Assembly (NCBI GenBank): GCA_030600745.1
Contig: JAUVLL010000136.1
Span: forward strand, 1 to 8,217
DNA: 8,217 nucleotides
Direction of reading: 5' to 3'
Source: Spirochaetaceae bacterium
GTDB taxonomy: Bacteria > Spirochaetota > Spirochaetia > B11-G9
Shown here: one piece after another, positions 1 through 4,719 of the stretch
How positions within the stretch are numbered: position 1 is the stretch's first letter
How the letters are laid out: every line of letters starts with the position of its first letter
Made by a program: the position numbers and the translations under genes
The notes under the pieces: generated by a model
What the model saw: only the letters and a program-made list of their open reading frames with translations
Databases searched by the model: none
What the model was told of the DNA's origin: nothing

Positions 1-136
1 AAGTAACAGAGAGATCGCAGAGCGTTTAAATATTGCAGAACCTACTGTAAAGCTTCATCTATACAATATCTACAACAAAATAGGAGTAGACAACAGGTTT
101 GCAATAATTGATCTTTGTAAGTATAATTATAGTTAA
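1..136 (+). CDS. LuxR/NarL-type HTH regulator, C-terminal end (partial)
   Basis: Only the last 44 codons are in the window, read from base 2 to the TAA at 134-136. The peptide begins SNREIAERLNIAEPTVKLHL and continues with NIYNKIGVDNR. This is the GerE/LuxR helix-turn-helix: 'NREIAERL' is the first helix, 'AEPTVKLHL' the turn and DNA-recognition helix, and 'KIGVDNR' the conserved 'KLGVxxR' end. Such domains usually sit at the C terminus of NarL-family response regulators, but the receiver or other sensor domain lies outside the window, so its signal input cannot be read. The stop codon overlaps the ATG of the next small ORF (TAATG), so the two are probably translationally coupled and may act together. 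The family call is firm; the target genes are unknown. Confidence 0.85.
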   Translation, partial: SNREIAERLNIAEPTVKLHLYNIYNKIGVDNRFAIIDLCKYNYS

Positions 137-399
137 TGAATAAGGAACTTATAGGTGAACACTTTGTAAATCTACATGATCTCTCTTTTGAACAGGCAGA
201 AAAGGTTCTAAAAATTCAGAGAAGAAATAAAAAAAAGAAATTTGGTGAAATAGCTGTCGAACTGGGATTTCTTGAATTTCAAAAACTGGATGAATATCTG
301 GAGGACCCTGCAAATCCGGGAGGAATTGCAGCGGATAGCCTGACCCTGCGTAGGGACGAACCTTGTGTTTGCCCATATGCAGGGGAACGCCCAAAATAA
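136..399 (+). CDS. Small MshEN-like protein with a repeat-derived C-terminal tail
   Basis: The ORF has 87 codons and its ATG overlaps the preceding LuxR-type stop codon. There is no Shine-Dalgarno sequence, so translation would rely on coupling. Residues 5-28 (LIGEHFVNLHDL...VLKIQ) and 35-58 (KFGEIAVELGFL...YLEDP) each fit the 24-residue MshEN pattern 'RLGxxLxxxGLIxxxxLxxxLxxQ', with a 6-residue spacer. MshEN domains of type II/IV secretion ATPases bind cyclic-di-GMP, but the arginine expected at the start of motif 1 is leucine here, so binding is uncertain. From about residue 56 the composition changes sharply: the tail is GC-rich and is encoded by two hairpin-forming sequences (308-331 and 344-384). 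The final Gln of motif 2 is missing where that block begins. The natural C terminus may therefore have been replaced by an inserted repeat. No terminator follows; the stop lies 8 nt from the 3' end of the convergent ssrA gene. Confidence 0.6.
   Translation: MNKELIGEHFVNLHDLSFEQAEKVLKIQRRNKKKKFGEIAVELGFLEFQKLDEYLEDPANPGGIAADSLTLRRDEPCVCPYAGERPK
308..331. repeat. Hairpin 1 of a GC-rich double stem-loop
   Basis: Arm 308-317 (CTGCAAATCC) pairs with arm 322-331 (GGAATTGCAG), with one central A-A mismatch (314/325) and a 4-nt GGGA loop. That gives nine base pairs. It lies in the 3' end of the small ORF. No T-run follows on either strand, so it is not a canonical intrinsic terminator. Confidence 0.6.
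344..384. repeat. Hairpin 2: long REP-like palindrome between convergent genes
   Basis: Bases 344-361 pair with 367-384: CCCTGCGTA pairs with 376-384 (one G-T pair), GGG with 372-374, and CGAAC with 367-371 (one G-T pair). This gives 17 pairs, two single bulged A residues (356, 375) and a 5-nt loop CTTGT. The inner part, GGGACGAAC CTTGT GTTTGCCC, looks like the dispersed GGGGCGAAC...GTTCGCCCC palindromes that I recall producing spurious ORFs in many genomes; this is from memory, not a search. On the minus strand it begins 24 nt beyond the ssrA 3' end, so it could block or process ssrA transcripts, but it lacks a following U-tract. Confidence 0.65.
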
Positions 400-532
400 T
401 ATACAATTGGAGATGGCGGGAGTCGAACCCGCGTCCTGATGGGCCGGAGCCGAATATCTACAGGCTTAGCTTCATATTAATGCTCAAAGAGTACATGGGA
501 TGAAGCAAACCTGCACTCCTCAAAGCCCGTTA

Positions 533-547
533 AAAGTCCCTCAGGCA
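533..547 (-). repeat. 15-nt sequence inside ssrA, repeated in the lepB leader
   Basis: On the plus strand this reads AAAGTCCCTCAGGCA, identical to 2940-2954. In tmRNA it is UGCCUGAGGGACUUU, at about nucleotides 214-228, in the pseudoknot region after the tag. Confidence 0.7.
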
Positions 548-630
548 ATACGGACACCACCTGAAGCAAGCCCCGGTTTGTTACAGGCACCCTGTTCCTT
601 CGGAACAGCATGAACAGGACCCGTAGCAGC

Positions 631-669
631 TTACGCTGCTAATGCGTAATCGACGTTATTATCGTTAGC
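631..669 (-). other. tmRNA proteolysis tag frame, ANDNNVDYALAA
   Basis: Read on the minus strand, GCT AAC GAT AAT AAC GTC GAT TAC GCA TTA GCA GCG TAA encodes ANDNNVDYALAA and a stop. The YALAA end is the standard signal recognised by ClpXP-type proteases. The UAA stop sits in the loop of a perfect hairpin, AGCAGC-GTAA-GCTGCT (640-625), the usual arrangement at the end of the tag frame. The resume codon is GCT (alanine), as in most tmRNAs. Confidence 0.93.
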
Positions 670-771
670 AGTTAATTGTTTTGTCCAGTTTAAGGAGTTA
701 GAGCAGCTCCGCCTGCAACCCGGGACCGTACGTTCCAACAGTCGAAACCCTTACACCCCCATTACGCTGAT

Positions 772-800
772 AAAATACTACTTTATTTTTAAAAGATCAA
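772..800 (-). promoter_or_regulatory. Candidate sigma-70 promoter of ssrA
   Basis: On the minus strand, TTGATC (800-795) and TATTTT (777-772) are 17 bp apart. Each hexamer matches four of six consensus bases. A start about 7 nt downstream of the -10 would lie only a few bases upstream of the mature tmRNA 5' end at 760, leaving a short leader for RNase P to remove. The -35 overlaps the smpB stop codon (799-797), so ssrA can be transcribed independently of the smpB operon. Confidence 0.5.
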
Positions 801-1264
801 TATCTGTCCCTGATTTCTCTGTCAGAATCTCTTTTTTGATCTCTGTCCTTTATGGTGTTTCTTTTATCTCTTGTATCTTTACCTTTGCAGATTCCGAGTT
901 CCATCTTAATAATTCCCTTTTTTAGATAAAATTTAAGGGGAATAAGTGTAAAACCTTTTTGTTCAACTTTTCTTCGTAGTTTTTTAATTTCAGATTTATG
1001 TACAAGAAGTTTTCTAATACGGTCAGGATCATGATTAAAAAGATTGCCGAAAGTATAGAGGGAAATATGAAAACTTACGAGTAGGAGTTCATCGTTTTCT
1101 ATTTTTGCGTATGTGTCAGTAAATGAAAACATACCGTTACGCATGGCTTTAACTTCAGTCCCCTGAAGTGCAATGCCACATTCCATACTTTCGTCAACAT
1201 AGTAGAGAAATCTTGCCTTTTTATTTTTAGCCAGGATTTTTATATCACCTGTTTCTTTACCCAT
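797..1264 (-). CDS. smpB: SsrA-binding protein SmpB
   Basis: The 155-residue protein binds the tRNA-like domain of tmRNA and mimics a codon-anticodon stem in the stalled ribosome. Family motifs run in order: GIALQGTEVKAMR (30-42), HDPDRIRKLLVHKSEI (78-93), KGFTLIPLKFYLKKG (103-117), KMELGICKGKDTRDKR (120-135). A strongly basic tail (128-155) follows, the part that enters the empty mRNA channel. I chose the ATG at 1264-1262 because the protein then begins MGKETGDIKILAKNKKARF, as family members do. A longer reading from 1312 would add 16 unrelated residues lying in the upstream gene. The ATG overlaps the upstream stop as TAATG, so translation is probably coupled to the SUMF1-domain gene. ssrA follows 36 nt after the stop. 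The assignment is certain. Confidence 0.97.
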   Translation of the reverse strand: MGKETGDIKILAKNKKARFLYYVDESMECGIALQGTEVKAMRNGMFSFTDTYAKIENDELLLVSFHISLYTFGNLFNHDPDRIRKLLVHKSEIKKLRRKVEQKGFTLIPLKFYLKKGIIKMELGICKGKDTRDKRNTIKDRDQKRDSDREIRDRY

Positions 1265-2883
1265 TATTTTCTTACCAGAACAGGTCTGAAACCAAGAAAA
1301 GGTGTACACCATGCAGGATTCTGTGATCCTCTTGTGCTGACTTTGATTTCGGCCTCAGAATTAGCCCAGCTTCCGCCGCGAACAGCCTTTTCCGCCCCTT
1401 CATAAATACTTTCTGCCAGACCAAAACTTCCGTTGACACTATCTGCAGGGAAATACCAGTTTTCACACCATTCCCAAAGATTACCCATGGTATCATAAAG
1501 TTCAGCTTTGCCAATTCTGGTAAAATCAGTAGACTTTCCAGCTGATAAACCGGATGCGAGAAAAATATTATTGGAAGTATCAGTTGCATTAAACCTTGCT
1601 GCAGCCTCCCATTCTGCCTCTGTGGGTAGTTTTATACTATAGGTTGATAAGTTAGGGGGTAGTTTAGTTTCAAGCCATTCACAGTACGCTTTTGCAGCAA
1701 ACCATGATATGTTTGAAACAGGTTTACCACCATCGGTAAAATCCTGCAGGCTGAGATAGTCTTTGGTTACAAGGTGATTTTCTATTAGATTATCAATATT
1801 ATCAAACTCCCAATCAGGATTTTCATTAAGAAACAATAAATAATCCTTTCTGGTAACTTCTTTTTCAAGAATATAGAAATCTGAAACAGTTTCAATATGC
1901 GGAAATGAAACAAGAATATCATCATCTGCTAGTAGATCCGTATTTTCAACCAGGGTAGAACCACTTAGATAACTCCCGGAAGAAAAACCTATAAATTTAC
2001 TCATACCATTAATTATTTTTTTTTCTCCAACAGGTACAGGTTCTTTGGAAATTTGAATATCACTGTATTTTTGGGATAAAGAATTGAGAATCGTGGGTAC
2101 ACCTTCAATTTTACCAAGACTTTCCATAATATTTTTACGCTGATTTATCGGATATGCTTTAATAATACCAAGGACAAGACCTTCGGAATTGTTTTCCTTT
2201 TTAAAGTAGTCCGGAATTATGGATAGATCTATTTCCTCATTACTACTATTGAAATTATCAACCAGACTAATAGCTTTCATATAATCAAGGACCATTTCAG
2301 GACTTCCCAGATTAACCCTCATGCTGTAAAGAAAATCATACAGTAGTTTATTAGTATCAGTTTTTGTACCGGAAAGAAATTCACTTACTGTTCCCGAAAC
2401 AAGAGGAGGCATTTGATAATGATCGTAGTAGTCCTCTATTAGACCAAAAGAACTTAATTGTTTAAATCTGTCTTTTAGAAATCCTTCTGGATCAATTAAA
2501 GGTAAATTTTCAATTATCTTTAATTTTTTTGGAAACAAAACAGATCCGAAAACCCTACCGTCAATGAATTTTCTCATTATAAACGGTTTAAAATATTTTT
2601 TTTCTATTTTTATTTCCCTTTCACCTTTTTGAACAAAAATTTTGGCAGGTGTTGATCCCCTGTAAACATTGTCCACATATACGGCAGTATCCCCGGGAAG
2701 TGTTTCTACATATACCAATGATCCATTATTTTTTAATCCAGGGTAAATAAGAATAAAAAAAAGACCTAAAAGTATTATAATGCTGTATATTACAGTTAAA
2801 TAGATCCCCGGTATTATTCCAAAAACGGGTTTAAGTTTTACTATTGCTTTTTCGATATCTTCGTCAGTTATTTTATTACTCAT
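1264..2883 (-). CDS. Membrane-anchored PEGA and FGE/SUMF1-domain protein
   Basis: 539 residues from the ATG at 2883. Residues 1-24 are a charged, probably cytoplasmic segment. About 25-48 are one hydrophobic transmembrane helix (IPGIYLTVIYSIIILLGLFF). About 55-125 resemble a PEGA beta-domain ('VYVETLPGDTAVYVDNVYRGSTP'). A helical middle region follows, and about 297-535 form a formylglycine-generating-enzyme/SUMF1 fold: KPVSNISWFAAKAYCEWL (387-404), LPTEAEWEAAAR (419-430), MGNLWEWCENW (466-476), RGGSW (502-506), GFRPV (531-535). The closely spaced cysteine pair of true formylglycine-generating enzymes is absent (C401, C473 and C526 are scattered), so this is more likely a binding or structural C-type-lectin-like domain facing the periplasm. 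Its ligand is unknown. A TTG at 2922 would extend the frame by 13 residues but coincides with the promoter -35. smpB follows with TAATG overlap. Confidence 0.85.
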   Translation of the reverse strand: MSNKITDEDIEKAIVKLKPVFGIIPGIYLTVIYSIIILLGLFFILIYPGLKNNGSLVYVETLPGDTAVYVDNVYRGSTPAKIFVQKGEREIKIEKKYFKPFIMRKFIDGRVFGSVLFPKKLKIIENLPLIDPEGFLKDRFKQLSSFGLIEDYYDHYQMPPLVSGTVSEFLSGTKTDTNKLLYDFLYSMRVNLGSPEMVLDYMKAISLVDNFNSSNEEIDLSIIPDYFKKENNSEGLVLGIIKAYPINQRKNIMESLGKIEGVPTILNSLSQKYSDIQISKEPVPVGEKKIINGMSKFIGFSSGSYLSGSTLVENTDLLADDDILVSFPHIETVSDFYILEKEVTRKDYLLFLNENPDWEFDNIDNLIENHLVTKDYLSLQDFTDGGKPVSNISWFAAKAYCEWLETKLPPNLSTYSIKLPTEAEWEAAARFNATDTSNNIFLASGLSAGKSTDFTRIGKAELYDTMGNLWEWCENWYFPADSVNGSFGLAESIYEGAEKAVRGGSWANSEAEIKVSTRGSQNPAWCTPFLGFRPVLVRK

Positions 2884-2893
2884 AATACCGAGG

Positions 2894-2922
2894 ATTATCC
2901 AGAACTTTGCCTGTCTTGTCAA
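2894..2922 (-). promoter_or_regulatory. Strong sigma-70 promoter for the SUMF1-domain gene and smpB
   Basis: On the minus strand TTGACA (2922-2917), a perfect -35, is followed after 17 bp by GATAAT (2899-2894), which matches five of six -10 bases. The ATG at 2883 begins only 10 nt after the -10, so a normal start site leaves about 2-5 nt of leader and no room for a ribosome binding site. The mRNA would be leaderless or nearly so. Confidence 0.65.
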
Positions 2923-2944
2923 CGTTATTGTTCTATGGTAAAGT
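2916..2944 (+). promoter_or_regulatory. Candidate divergent promoter for the lepB operon
   Basis: TTGTCA (2916-2921, five of six) and TAAAGT (2939-2944, four of six) are 17 bp apart. The -35 overlaps almost completely the -35 of the opposite-strand promoter (2917-2922), because TTGTCAA is near-palindromic. The expected start at about 2951 leaves a leader of about 13 nt before the GTG. Confidence 0.4.
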
Positions 2945-2954
2945 CCCTCAGGCA
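2940..2954 (+). repeat. 15-nt copy of an ssrA segment in the lepB upstream region
   Basis: AAAGTCCCTCAGGCA is identical to plus-strand 533-547 inside ssrA. Because ssrA lies on the minus strand, this strand is perfectly complementary to tmRNA. Its last A is the first base of the AGG ribosome-binding motif (2954-2956) ahead of lepB. Confidence 0.7.
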
Positions 2955-2963
2955 GGTAGATAA

Positions 2964-3938
2964 GTGGAAAATTGGATGATAAGTGTTCAAAGTGTTACTG
3001 AAAGATTCCTTACACGGCGAAAAAGAAAAAAACTTAGACAAAAGAAGAAGCAACAGGAAAAAAATGTAATTATAGACTGGTTGGAAGCTTTTCTTTGGGC
3101 TGCTTGTGTTGTACTTCTTATTAATCAGTATCTTTTTCAGGCTTATCAGATTCCCTCCGGCTCAATGATTGATACTCTGCTTATTAAAGATCATATCTTT
3201 GTAAATAAAATTATTTTTGGACCGGAACTTATTCCCGGTAAATTCAAAATTCCTTCTGTTTTTAAACCGGAGAGAAATGATGTAATGATTTTTGAAAACC
3301 CAACTTATATATCAAGGGGGCCCACTTTTGATATTATTCAGCGTATTTTATATATGCTGACATTATCCCTTGTAGATATAGACAAGGATGAAAACGGGAA
3401 TCCAAAACCGCATTTTCTTATAAAGCGTACTGCTGCTGTCGGAGGTGATTCTCTTCGATTTGTTGAAGGAGAAGTTCAGCTGAAACCTCCTGGTTTTGAG
3501 AATTGGATGGATGAATCATATTTTCACGAAATCTCTGAATTTACAAATAAAACAAGACGCCTTATTGATTTTTCAGATTATAAATTTATAAGAGCATCTG
3601 CCTATATTGATGCCTATCAAAATTCAAGTATTAAGATAGATAAAAAACTTATTCAGCTGGTTTCTTCTTCCGGTAATTCACACTCTGATATGTTTGCATG
3701 GATGAAATATCGTAATGAAGCTCTATATTCAATTAATCCCCAGGAAAGAAGATACGGTGTTTTGTGGCGTAAATTTGACTCCGGATGGTATATCCCTGAA
3801 GGTTGGCTAATGCCTCTTGGGGATAATCGTGATAATTCAAAAGACGGAAGGTATTTTGGCCCGGTTCCTATGGATAAGGTTTTGGGTAAAGCTATGTTTA
3901 AATATTGGCCGATAAACAGGATTGGGAAAATCGAATAA
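2964..3938 (+). CDS. lepB: Type I signal peptidase, long form (first of tandem pair)
   Basis: Membrane serine/lysine protease that cleaves signal peptides from exported proteins. 324 residues from GTG 2964, which has AGG (2954-2956) 7 nt upstream; an ATG at 2976 (residue 5) is the alternative. Residues 1-33 are a very basic cytoplasmic segment, 34-58 one transmembrane helix. Box B is QIPSGSMIDTLL with nucleophile Ser67; box C is PERNDVMIF (102-110); box D is LIKRTAAVGGD (152-162) with general base Lys154; box E is GDNRDNSKDGRYFGPV (286-301). All catalytic parts are intact. A hydrophobic stretch at 124-137 between boxes C and D may touch the membrane. About 110 residues between boxes D and E form a polar, lysine- and serine-rich insertion, longer than in Gram-positive SipS-type enzymes. 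A paralogue follows after one base. Confidence 0.93.
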   Translation: MENWMISVQSVTERFLTRRKRKKLRQKKKQQEKNVIIDWLEAFLWAACVVLLINQYLFQAYQIPSGSMIDTLLIKDHIFVNKIIFGPELIPGKFKIPSVFKPERNDVMIFENPTYISRGPTFDIIQRILYMLTLSLVDIDKDENGNPKPHFLIKRTAAVGGDSLRFVEGEVQLKPPGFENWMDESYFHEISEFTNKTRRLIDFSDYKFIRASAYIDAYQNSSIKIDKKLIQLVSSSGNSHSDMFAWMKYRNEALYSINPQERRYGVLWRKFDSGWYIPEGWLMPLGDNRDNSKDGRYFGPVPMDKVLGKAMFKYWPINRIGKIE

Positions 3939-3939
3939 T

Positions 3940-4692
3940 ATGTCGAAAAGATCCAGAGCATTGGGAACATACGGTAGTTTTAAACCGAGGAGCAAGTTAA
4001 AAACACGACTTGGAAAAACTGGCAAAATATTACTGTTTTTTTTTCTCGTTTATCAGTTTGTTTCCGTATTTATTATTTCCTCTTTTGTTGTTCAATCTTC
4101 TTCTATGGAACCTGGTATTTTACAGGGACAAAGGCTGTTAACTGCTCCAATTGTTACAGGGGCATCACTTACCTTGCTGAATGTACGTATTCCAGGATTA
4201 AAGGAACCTGAAAGAGGAGATCTGGTACTGGTCAGACCAGGTAATGCTGTAAGTCTTCCATGGTATATTCTTTTGGCTGATCCTGTAGTCAGATTTATAA
4301 CTTTACAGAAGAAAACAATTATTCCGGGTATAGACCAAAACTGGAACATTCAGATAGCCGTAAAACGTATTATAGCGATGCCGGGAGATACTGTTAAAAT
4401 GATTGATTTTAAGTTTCTTGTAAAACCTTTAGACAAAACCGGTTATGTTCTTGAAAACAATATAACATCAAGGGAATATAATTTGTCTGTTCCTGCAGAA
4501 CTACCGAATATTGATCCATCTATCCCTTTTTCCGGTAATATGGATGAAGTAATATTATCTGATAATCAATATTTTGTTGCAAATGATAATCGTGAAATGT
4601 TCTATGACAGCCGTTTTTACGGACCTGTTTCAAGAGATAATATTCTGGGACAGGTATTTTTAAGCTACTGGCCCGGTGTTTCGTTTAAATAA
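3940..4692 (+). CDS. lepB: Type I signal peptidase, second paralogue
   Basis: 250 residues from ATG 3940, one base after the preceding lepB stop, so probably coupled. An in-frame TTG at 3922 would overlap the upstream gene and is less likely. The N terminus (1-28) is basic; residues 29-50 are one transmembrane helix. Box B is VVQSSSMEPGIL with nucleophile Ser55; box C is PERGDLVLV (90-98); box D is VKRIIAMPGD (141-150) with Lys142; box E is NDNREMFYDSRFYGPV (215-230). The usual GDNR of box E is NDNR here, a conservative variant, and the Asp-Ser-Arg part is intact, so activity is expected. Similarity to the upstream enzyme is largely confined to the boxes; the linkers differ, and the extra segment here is between boxes C and D (about 100-140). 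This suggests old paralogues with different substrates rather than a recent duplication. Confidence 0.92.
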   Translation: MSKRSRALGTYGSFKPRSKLKTRLGKTGKILLFFFLVYQFVSVFIISSFVVQSSSMEPGILQGQRLLTAPIVTGASLTLLNVRIPGLKEPERGDLVLVRPGNAVSLPWYILLADPVVRFITLQKKTIIPGIDQNWNIQIAVKRIIAMPGDTVKMIDFKFLVKPLDKTGYVLENNITSREYNLSVPAELPNIDPSIPFSGNMDEVILSDNQYFVANDNREMFYDSRFYGPVSRDNILGQVFLSYWPGVSFK

Positions 4693-4707
4693 AGAGCTCC
4701 ATGTATT

Positions 4708-4714
4708 AAGGAGG
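4708..4714 (+). promoter_or_regulatory. Strong ribosome binding site that decides the hemW start
   Basis: AAGGAGG is the full anti-Shine-Dalgarno complement. The next 15 bases contain no ATG, GTG or TTG in any frame. In the hemW frame, ATT codons lie 5 nt (4720) and 8 nt (4723) downstream. Confidence 0.8.
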
Positions 4715-4719
4715 CCCGG

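Larger units (their letters stand above)
408..760 (-). ncRNA. ssrA: tmRNA (transfer-messenger RNA)
   Basis: tmRNA rescues stalled ribosomes together with SmpB: its alanyl-tRNA-like part enters the A site and a short internal frame adds a degradation tag. The mature 5' end GGGGGUG (760-754) pairs over seven positions with CAUCUCC (415-409), including two G-U pairs, and A408 is the discriminator. The 5' block GGGGGUGUAAGGGUUUCGACUG is diagnostic, as is the T-arm GCGGG-UUCGACU-CCCGC (432-416). The tag frame lies at 669-631. Hairpins are visible after the tag, for example 592-608 (CTGTTCC...GGAACAG), in the pseudoknot region. The 353-nt length is normal. CCA is not encoded: the bases after A408 read ATT, so CCA must be added by nucleotidyltransferase. 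smpB lies immediately upstream on the same strand. Confidence 0.97.

Noticed and set aside
149..406. Minus-strand ORF opposite the small MshEN-like ORF
   Set aside because: It runs into the ssrA 3' end and its peptide reads through the palindromes; no start signal or family resemblance.
399..432. Integrative element inserted at the ssrA 3' end
   Set aside because: ssrA is a common attachment site, but there is no integrase and no duplicate of its 3' end in the window.
1265..1312. Longer smpB start adding MVYTFSWFQTCSGKKI
   Set aside because: The added residues lie inside the upstream gene and match nothing in SmpB; the ATG at 1264 with TAATG overlap fits the family N terminus.
1272..1589. 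105-codon minus-strand ORF inside the SUMF1 gene
   Set aside because: Frame shadow: the overlapping frame encodes clear FGE/SUMF1 motifs.
2882..2898. Inverted repeat ATAAT-N7-ATTAT over the -10 and start of the SUMF1 gene, as an operator
   Set aside because: Only five AT-rich pairs per arm, expected by chance in this composition; no regulator candidate nearby.
3922..3939. TTG start for the second lepB, adding six residues
   Set aside because: It overlaps the first lepB and lacks a good ribosome binding site; ATG 3940 gives the expected short basic N terminus.
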